DNA from: Candidatus Magasanikbacteria bacterium RIFOXYC2_FULL_40_16
GTDB taxonomy: Bacteria > Patescibacteriota > Patescibacteriia > Magasanikbacterales > UBA922
Assembly (NCBI GenBank): GCA_001783185.1
Contig: MFQY01000042.1
Location: 553-41,473 of the forward strand
Direction: 5' to 3'
DNA length: 40,921 bases
Below, piece after piece: positions 18,246 to 25,136 of the stretch. The first letter of the stretch is position 1. Each line of letters opens with the position of its first letter. A program made the translations under genes and the position numbers. The notes under the pieces are model-generated. The model saw nothing but the letters and a program-made list of their open reading frames with translations. It was not told the origin of the DNA and made no database searches.

Positions 18246-18331
18246 TTGGTGATTAAGGTTGTGTTAAACCAACGAGATCCCTCGTTCGGTCGTTTCACTC
18301 CCGACCACTCGGGATGACAAATTTAAAAGGT
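18246..18331 (+). repeat. intergenic element A, copy 6 (before secY)
   Basis: aaccaacgagatccctcgttcggtcgtttcactcccgaccactcgggatgacaaatttaaa. Confidence 0.9.
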
Positions 18332-19600
18332 ATGTGGGAAAAATTAAGAAAAATTTGGAATGTAAAAAGTTTAAGAAATAGCATACTATATGTACTTGGT
18401 ATGCTTATTATTTTTCGTTTGGTGGCGCATATCCCGATGCCGGGAATTGATCGGGAAGCATTAAGCGGATTTTTAGCGGGGAATCAAATTCTTGGTCTTT
18501 TAAATGTGTTTTCCGGCGGGACGATTGAGAATTTTTCTTTAGTAATGATGGGTATTGCTCCATACATCACATCTTCCATTATATTTCAGTTGTTGACAAT
18601 GGTGGTGCCGAGTTTGGAGGAATTATCAAAAGAAGGTGAGTCAGGACAGCAAAAAATAAACATGTATACCCGTATAACGACTGTGCCATTGGCGCTTTTG
18701 CAAGCTTATGGTTTTATAAAATTATTGAATAACTCGCAACAGGGTATGTTGGGTGATTTGACAACGGTCAGATTGGCGTCAATGATGTTGTTTGTCACCG
18801 CGGGTACAATATTTTTGATGTGGATCGGCGAATTAATTACAGAAAAGAAAATCGGTAATGGAATCTCGTTGCTTATCTTTGCCGGTATAGTTGCTTCATT
18901 GCCAACAGCGATAAGAAATGCGGTTGTAAATTACAATCCGTCTGATTTGACGACCTATTTGTTGTTTGCGGGAATTGCGGTTGCGACAATAATTGGAGTT
19001 GTTATTATAAATGAAGGACAAAGAAATATTCCAATCAGTTATGCCAAACAGGTTCGTGTTGGGCAAGGCGGGGCGAAAAGTCATTTGCCGCTTCGCGTTA
19101 ATATGGCCGGAGTTATTCCGATTATCTTTGCCATTTCAATCGTTTTATTTCCTTCAATGGTGGCGCAATTTTTTGCCGGTAATCAGGGATGGTTGGGAAG
19201 AGTGGCGATTAGCACAATAAATTTGTTTCAGAATCAATTATTTTACGGAATGATTTATTTCTTATTGGTATTTGGTTTTACATATTTTTATACGGCGGTT
19301 ATTTTCAATCCGGAAAAGATCGCGGAAAATCTACAAAGACAAGGTGGTTTTATACCGGGTATTCGCCCGGGAAAACAGACGGAAGAATATTTACAAAAAA
19401 CAATGACCCGTTTGGTATTTGTTGGCGCTTTATTTTTAGGCGCGATTGCGGTTCTCCCGCTTCTTATGCAGTTGGTGACGAATTCTCAGGCGTTGGTGTT
19501 TGGCGGCACGAGCCTTTTGATCGTAGTAAGTGTGGCAATAGAGACAACCAAACAAATTGATTCTCAGCTTACGGTTCATGAATACGACGGAATTAAATAA
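18332..19600 (+). CDS. secY: preprotein translocase subunit SecY
   Basis: HIPMPGIDREALSGF, MMGIAPYITSSIIFQLL, GGFIPGIRPGKQTEEYL. Confidence 0.97.
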   Translation: MWEKLRKIWNVKSLRNSILYVLGMLIIFRLVAHIPMPGIDREALSGFLAGNQILGLLNVFSGGTIENFSLVMMGIAPYITSSIIFQLLTMVVPSLEELSKEGESGQQKINMYTRITTVPLALLQAYGFIKLLNNSQQGMLGDLTTVRLASMMLFVTAGTIFLMWIGELITEKKIGNGISLLIFAGIVASLPTAIRNAVVNYNPSDLTTYLLFAGIAVATIIGVVIINEGQRNIPISYAKQVRVGQGGAKSHLPLRVNMAGVIPIIFAISIVLFPSMVAQFFAGNQGWLGRVAISTINLFQNQLFYGMIYFLLVFGFTYFYTAVIFNPEKIAENLQRQGGFIPGIRPGKQTEEYLQKTMTRLVFVGALFLGAIAVLPLLMQLVTNSQALVFGGTSLLIVVSVAIETTKQIDSQLTVHEYDGIK

Positions 19601-19611
19601 TTTTGAATAAT

Positions 19612-19647
19612 AAAACGCTCCGTTCTTCAAAAAACGGGGTGTTTTTT
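19612..19647 (+). terminator. Rho-independent terminator after secY
   Basis: aaacgctccgttcttcaaaaaacggggtgttttttt. Confidence 0.85.
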
Positions 19648-19737
19648 TGCTCAAAAAGGGTACTAAACCTGATTTGCCAAAAAGAATATTACTTGCTATT
19701 ATATTTATAGTTAATTTAGTTATAATTGTCATATATT

Positions 19738-20019
19738 ATGGGCTTTTTTTCTTCCCCTTCCGACAAGTATTCTCAAGAACTTAAACACTTGCCAGTTGAG
19801 GATTTTAAAAGAATTTTTCGTGGTTTGAAAACAAAATCTTTATCTCAAGATGAGGAAGATTTGGCGCATAGAGAATTGGAAAAACATATAACAAACGATG
19901 GAAAAATATCCATGCGCAATGTGTATAACACGATACATAGTTTGAAAAATAAGAAGATGATAAGCTTGAACGACGAGGAGGATTTAATGGGAGCGTTTGA
20001 AGATTATTTTAACAAATAA
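19738..20019 (+). CDS. hypothetical protein between secY and adk
   Basis: MGFFSSPSDKYSQELKHLPVEDFKRIFRGLKTKSL...; TATAAT at 19721. Confidence 0.65.
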   Translation: MGFFSSPSDKYSQELKHLPVEDFKRIFRGLKTKSLSQDEEDLAHRELEKHITNDGKISMRNVYNTIHSLKNKKMISLNDEEDLMGAFEDYFNK

Positions 20020-20020
20020 T

Positions 20021-20614
20021 ATGAAAAAAGTGATTATTTTAATGGGAGTTCCGGGAAGTGGAAAAGGAACCCAGGCGGAATTATTGGCGAAAAAATTCGG
20101 CTATGGCCATATTTCTACCGGCAATCTTTTAAGGAAACTCGCCACCGATCCGGAAGCTGATCGGGAAGATAAAGAAAAATTGGAAGAGATGAAAGCGGGG
20201 AGATTGGTTGATAATGAATTGATTTATAAATTGGCATTTGCGGAAATGGAGAAGTTTTTTTTATTGAATAAGGGCGTAATTTTAGACGGAGCCATAAGGA
20301 CGATTGAACAGGCGGAAAGATTCCAAAGATTTTTTGAAGAGAAGGGGATGAATGATGATATGGTCGTGATTGATGTGAATATATCCGATGATGTCAGTTT
20401 GGAAAGGTTGATGCACAGGAAAGAAACTTCAACCGCGATGCGAGCTGATGACAATTTGGAGATTATGAGAAAAAGAATTCAGGAGCAGGGGAATGAGGCT
20501 ATCAAACCGATTTTATATTTTTATGAAAGTTTAAAATTATTAAGGAGAGCGCATGGCGAGAGATCGATTGAAGACGTGCAGGAAAGCATTGTGAAAATTT
20601 TGGAAGAATTTTAG
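20021..20614 (+). CDS. adk: adenylate kinase
   Basis: IILMGVPGSGKGTQAELLAKKFGYGHISTGNLLR. Confidence 0.95.
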   Translation: MKKVIILMGVPGSGKGTQAELLAKKFGYGHISTGNLLRKLATDPEADREDKEKLEEMKAGRLVDNELIYKLAFAEMEKFFLLNKGVILDGAIRTIEQAERFQRFFEEKGMNDDMVVIDVNISDDVSLERLMHRKETSTAMRADDNLEIMRKRIQEQGNEAIKPILYFYESLKLLRRAHGERSIEDVQESIVKILEEF

Positions 20615-20637
20615 GTGTTATATTTTTATCGCGGACT

Positions 20638-21462
20638 ATGTATATCAAAAAAGATGAAGAAATAAAAAAGATAATTGAAGGGGGCAAAATTATCGGGAGT
20701 ATTTTGGAAGAGCTGTCAAAAATGGTAAAGCCCGGCATTAGTGCGTTGGAAATAGATATACAAGCTGAAAAATTAATTATAAAAGCGGGGGGGAAGCCCG
20801 CTTTTAAAGGTTATAAATCGCATCCGAAAGACTTGCCGTTTCCGACGACGATTTGCGCTTCTCTTAATGAGGAAATCGTTCACGGCATTGCGACCAAGCA
20901 AAAGATTTTGAAAGAAGGCGATATTTTTAGTATTGATATTGGGATGGAATGGCCGGTTGGCAAGATACAAGATACAAACAACAAGAAACAGAAGGGTTAC
21001 TTTACTGATACGGCAGTGACAGTAATTGTGGGAAACGTCCCGGAGAAGGTTAAACAGTTATTGAATGTAACAAAAAATGCCTTGGAGATCGGAATAGAAC
21101 AATGCCAGGCTGGTAATAATATTTCTGATATTGGCAAGGCGATTGAGAATTATGTAAAACCGTTTGGCTACGGTATTGTCCGCGATTTGGTCGGCCACGG
21201 CGTCGGTCATGCGGTCCATGAAGAACCGCGCGTACCTAATTTTTATGATAAAGAAGTGGAGTCTTGGAGGCTTGAACCGGGAGTGGTAATCGCGATTGAG
21301 CCGATGATTACTTTGGGAGGACATGAAATAAAAACCGCCGAAGATGGCTGGAGCATATCTACCGCTGACAACAGTTTAAGCGCCCATTTTGAGCATACGG
21401 TTATTATCACGGAAAATGGACCGATAGTGGCGACACGCCGGCCGAGCGAAATAAATAATTAA
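20638..21462 (+). CDS. map: methionine aminopeptidase
   Basis: AGGKPAFKGYKSHPKDLPFPTTICASLNEEIVHG, GHGVGHAVHEEPRVPN, VIAIEPM. Confidence 0.97.
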   Translation: MYIKKDEEIKKIIEGGKIIGSILEELSKMVKPGISALEIDIQAEKLIIKAGGKPAFKGYKSHPKDLPFPTTICASLNEEIVHGIATKQKILKEGDIFSIDIGMEWPVGKIQDTNNKKQKGYFTDTAVTVIVGNVPEKVKQLLNVTKNALEIGIEQCQAGNNISDIGKAIENYVKPFGYGIVRDLVGHGVGHAVHEEPRVPNFYDKEVESWRLEPGVVIAIEPMITLGGHEIKTAEDGWSISTADNSLSAHFEHTVIITENGPIVATRRPSEINN

Positions 21463-21490
21463 TCAATCTACTGGCTAAGAACTATTGGCT

Positions 21491-21856
21491 ATGAACTATT
21501 TAGGTATCGATTACGGCAAAAAGCGCATTGGTTTAGCCTGGGTCCAAGAAGGTTTGGATGTAGTTTTGCCATTTGGGGTGGTAAAAGATATTGATGAACT
21601 GGCTAAACTGATTAAAAAAGAAAAAATTGATAAAATAGTTGTTGGTCTGCCAATCGGATTGGATGGAAAAGAAAATGAAAACACAAGGCGGGTAAAAAAG
21701 TTTGCCGATGAATTAAAAAATAAAATTAATTTACCGATCGAGTTTGAAGATGAGAGGTTTTCTTCAAGACAGGCCGATAGTATGGGCGGGGATGTCAGTC
21801 GTGATGAAAAAGCGGCGATGGTTATTCTTTCCAGTTATCTGGAAAGAATAGGATAA
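21491..21856 (+). CDS. ruvX: Holliday junction resolvase-like YqgF/RuvX
   Basis: MNYLGIDYGKKRIGLAW, VVGLPIGLDG, FEDERFSS. Confidence 0.92.
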   Translation: MNYLGIDYGKKRIGLAWVQEGLDVVLPFGVVKDIDELAKLIKKEKIDKIVVGLPIGLDGKENENTRRVKKFADELKNKINLPIEFEDERFSSRQADSMGGDVSRDEKAAMVILSSYLERIG

Positions 21857-22005
21857 AGTATTTAGTATTTGGTATTAAGTATGTAATTGCGGTTAATATT
21901 TTTTAGATTAAATAAGAACTTGAATGTTTTGGTTTAAAAACAATTAATAAATAACATGAATCAATTCAAAATATACTTGATACTTTATACTTAATACAAA
22001 ATACT
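21856..22005. repeat. inverted-repeat family C (ruvX-recO gap)
   Basis: agtatttagtatttggtattaagtatg ... atacttgatactttatacttaatacaaaatact. Confidence 0.8.
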
Positions 22006-22010
22006 GGCTT

Positions 22011-22778
22011 ATGGAATCAATCGTGCTGGCGCGGCGGGATTTCAGGGAGTTTGATCAGATTATAACGCTTTATACAAAAGAGCGGGGTAAGATAGAACTT
22101 CTCGCGCGCGGGGTAAAAAAAATGGAAAGTAAAAATTCGGCTCATTTGGAGCCGTTTTCTTACTTGTTCGCGGAAGCGATTGAAGGTAAGGAAATTGATC
22201 ATTTGACGAGAGCTGTACCCATCAATTTTTTCGCTAAGATTAGGCAAAATTTAGACAAAAGTTTGGCTACTGGATTTATTGCGTCTTTTTTGGAAAAAAA
22301 TACGGAGGTGAATCAACCCGATAAAAATGTTTATGAAATATTTTTAAGCTGGCTTAAGTTCGCGGAAAAAACCGAGAAATTTAATTTTATTTTAGTGGAC
22401 GCGTTTGTGATAAATTTATTTTCCGCGCTGGGATTTTATCCGATACTTGAGCATTGCGTCGTTTGCGAGAAAGAATACAAGGAATTGATAAAAGAAAATT
22501 TATTGAATAAAAAAAGCCTTGGTTTTTATTTTGCCGGCGGGGGAATAATTTGTCCGGTTTGCCGTGATAAAAAAGATTACGCGGGCGAACAGATTATAAA
22601 TTGCGGTTTAAAAGAAATCAGCAATCTGCAAGTTTTGTTAAAAAATAATTGGCAATTGATAAATGAATTTGATATGGAAAAATCGGAGCAGACTAAACTT
22701 CATAAATTGATTTACGAATTTGTTTTATTTCATTGCGAGAAGAAAGTTAGTGATTGGGGCTTAACATTAAAGCATTAA
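22011..22778 (+). CDS. recO: DNA repair protein RecO
   Basis: VLARRDFREFDQIITLYTKERGKIELLARGVKK; CVVC...CPVC. Confidence 0.92.
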   Translation: MESIVLARRDFREFDQIITLYTKERGKIELLARGVKKMESKNSAHLEPFSYLFAEAIEGKEIDHLTRAVPINFFAKIRQNLDKSLATGFIASFLEKNTEVNQPDKNVYEIFLSWLKFAEKTEKFNFILVDAFVINLFSALGFYPILEHCVVCEKEYKELIKENLLNKKSLGFYFAGGGIICPVCRDKKDYAGEQIINCGLKEISNLQVLLKNNWQLINEFDMEKSEQTKLHKLIYEFVLFHCEKKVSDWGLTLKH

Positions 22779-22818
22779 AACATAAAAACATTAAAACATA
22801 TTTTTGCTAAATAGGTTC

Positions 22819-22847
22819 TTGTCAAGCGTCTAGAAAAGTGGTATTGT
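22819..22847 (+). promoter_or_regulatory. asnS promoter
   Basis: TTGTCA-N17-TATTGT. Confidence 0.6.
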
Positions 22848-22899
22848 TGTAATAATTCAAAATAAATACTTAATACATAATACTAAATACTTAATACTT

Positions 22900-24189
22900 A
22901 TGCTCATAAAAGACATCTCAAAATACGCGGGTCAAGAGTTTGAAGTCAAGGGCTGGTTATATAATAAGCGGTCATCCGGTTCAATCGCTTTTTTGGAATT
23001 GCGCGATGGTTCTGGCTTTGTCCAAGCTGTAGTAGTAAAGGCTGGCGTTGGCGAGGAGACCTGGGCTAACGCGGAAAAATTGACCCAAGAGTCATCTTTG
23101 ATTGTAAAAGGTAAAGTAAGTAAACATCCTAAACAAGAAGGCGTGTTTGAATTGCAGGTTTCTGATATTCAGGTGGCACAGATTGCAGAAGAATATCCAA
23201 TCACTAAAAAAGAACACGGCCCGGATTTTTTATTGGATAATCGTCATCTTTGGTTGCGTAGTAAAAAACAATGGGCGATTCAGCGCGTCCGCGATATTGT
23301 GATTTCCGCAATTTATGATTATTTTCACGAGAAAAGTTTTATTAAAATTGATACACCGATTATTACTCCCAATGCTTGCGAGGGAGCGACGACTTTGTTT
23401 GGGATTCAATATTTTGATGAGGGTGAGGTATTTTTATCGCAATCCGGCCAATTATATTTGGAAGCGGCAGTTATGTCCGTTGGTAGAGGGTTTGATTTTG
23501 GACCGACTTTCCGTGCGGAGAAGAGCAAGACTAAACGCCATTTGACTGAATTTTGGATGATGGATGCCGAGGCCGCTTTTGTGGAGCATAATGAAAATAT
23601 GGACATACAAGAAGGAATGATTAAGTTTATTATAAAAAGATGTTTGGAAAAGTGCCAAGAAGAGTTGACTATTTTAGAAAGAAATCAGGAACCGTTGAAA
23701 AAGTTATTGAATTTGCCGTTTGTCCGTTTGACTTACAGCGAGGCGATGGAAAAACTTCATTCTTTAGGTTCGGATATTAAGTTCGGCGAGGATTTGGGCA
23801 ACGATGATGAGGGGCTTTTGACGCAGAATTCGGATGTGCCGGTATTTATTCATAAATGGCCGAAAAGCATTAAACCGTTTTATATGAAGCGTGATTCGGC
23901 TAATCCGGATTTGGTTTTGAATGATGATTTGATCGGGATTGAAGGGGCGGGAGAGATAATCGGCGGATCACAGCGCGAGGATGATTACGAAGTTTTGAAA
24001 GCGGAGATTGAAAAAGAGGGTTTGAAAGGTCCGGAATATCAATGGTATCTTGATTTACGCAAATATGGTTCAGTTCCGCATTCCGGGTTTGGATTAGGAT
24101 TGGAGAGAACAGTTGGTTGGATGTGCGGAGCGCAACATATTCGTGAAACGATTCCGTTTCCGAGATTGATAAATAGGGTCAGACCGTGA
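22900..24189 (+). CDS. asnS: asparaginyl-tRNA synthetase
   Basis: class II synthetase; GLGLERTVGWMCGAQHIRETIPFPR. Confidence 0.94.
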   Translation: MLIKDISKYAGQEFEVKGWLYNKRSSGSIAFLELRDGSGFVQAVVVKAGVGEETWANAEKLTQESSLIVKGKVSKHPKQEGVFELQVSDIQVAQIAEEYPITKKEHGPDFLLDNRHLWLRSKKQWAIQRVRDIVISAIYDYFHEKSFIKIDTPIITPNACEGATTLFGIQYFDEGEVFLSQSGQLYLEAAVMSVGRGFDFGPTFRAEKSKTKRHLTEFWMMDAEAAFVEHNENMDIQEGMIKFIIKRCLEKCQEELTILERNQEPLKKLLNLPFVRLTYSEAMEKLHSLGSDIKFGEDLGNDDEGLLTQNSDVPVFIHKWPKSIKPFYMKRDSANPDLVLNDDLIGIEGAGEIIGGSQREDDYEVLKAEIEKEGLKGPEYQWYLDLRKYGSVPHSGFGLGLERTVGWMCGAQHIRETIPFPRLINRVRP

Positions 24190-24220
24190 TCATAAAAACA
24201 TTAAAACATTAAAATAAACG

Positions 24221-24284
24221 CTCCCCCTATAAGGGGGAGTTGGAGGGGGTCTGGACCCCACCTAGCCTCCCCTGTTAGGGGAGG
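24221..24284. repeat. three consecutive GC-rich hairpins
   Basis: ctccccctataagggggag; ggggtctggacccc; cctcccctgttaggggagg. Confidence 0.75.
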
Positions 24285-24302
24285 AAATATTAAAGTAATT
24301 AT

Positions 24303-24338
24303 AAAACCCGCCAAAGCGTAACGCTGAAGCGGGTTTTT
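24303..24338. terminator. bidirectional terminator
   Basis: AAAACCCGC...GCGGGTTTTT. Confidence 0.85.
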
Positions 24339-24413
24339 GGTTGGCCGGGAATGGCCATTCCTCCTTTATTATCTTGGCTTGTAGCCGGCGGCAACCGCGT
24401 CCATGTGACGACC

Positions 24414-24941
24414 TTAATCAAGGTAGGCATTTTCCAAGTTTAATGCCTCTGAAAGCTGTTTGGCGTTGACGAATTTGATTTTCCTAAGATCAGTATGGTA
24501 GAGAGTTGCTCCACAGAAATCTGCTCCCACAGCGGTCGCTTCTGCTAAGCAGGCCTCTTCCAGGTTGGCATGGCTGAGAATTGTTTTGGAAAGGGTTGCT
24601 CTTTTTAGATTTGCCCCCCTCAAGATGGCGCCTTCCAGATTAGCCCCGCTAAGAATTGCTCCTTGAAGTTTCGCTTTTACCAGCCTTGCGTTCTTAAGAT
24701 TAGCCCCGTTAATGTCCGCGCCCCGAAGGTCGGCCTCATCAAGATTGGCTTCCTCAAGATTGGCTTGCGCCAGGATGGCTCCGGTGAAGTCCATGTTTTG
24801 GAGGTCCATTCTTGAGAGGTCAAAGCCTCTTAGGTTCGCCCGTATGAGCTTCGCGTTGTAAAGTCCGGTCAGCCCCTCTTTTGATGTGATGACCGTAATC
24901 CCCATTTCTTTTAGTTTTTTCTCTGTTTCTTCGCGGTTCAT
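24414..24941 (-). CDS. pentapeptide-repeat protein
   Basis: repeated A(N/D)LxxA pentapeptides; AGGAGA 5' of start. Confidence 0.93.
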   Translation of the reverse strand: MNREETEKKLKEMGITVITSKEGLTGLYNAKLIRANLRGFDLSRMDLQNMDFTGAILAQANLEEANLDEADLRGADINGANLKNARLVKAKLQGAILSGANLEGAILRGANLKRATLSKTILSHANLEEACLAEATAVGADFCGATLYHTDLRKIKFVNAKQLSEALNLENAYLD

Positions 24942-25011
24942 CGGTTACGTCTCCTTTTTTGCTCGAGCCATTTTGCTAAAGACAACTCAAAATTAACACT
25001 TTTTATCGCGG

Positions 25012-25040
25012 TTGTCAAGCAGTCTATTGTATGTTAAAAT
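25012..25040 (+). promoter_or_regulatory. aspS promoter
   Basis: TTGTCA-N17-TAAAAT. Confidence 0.75.
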
Positions 25041-25136
25041 AAGCTTTATAAAAGCCTAAAAAGCTTATCGGCTTGCAAAGCCGACGAGGTTATTTGCCTT
25101 GTAAGCTTTTTAAGCCTTGTAAGCTTTTTAAGCCTT

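Noticed and set aside
20781-20805. Terminator-like hairpin AAAAGCGGG...CCCGCTTTT inside map
   Set aside because: It encodes the conserved AGGKPAFKGY motif, so it is probably coincidental.
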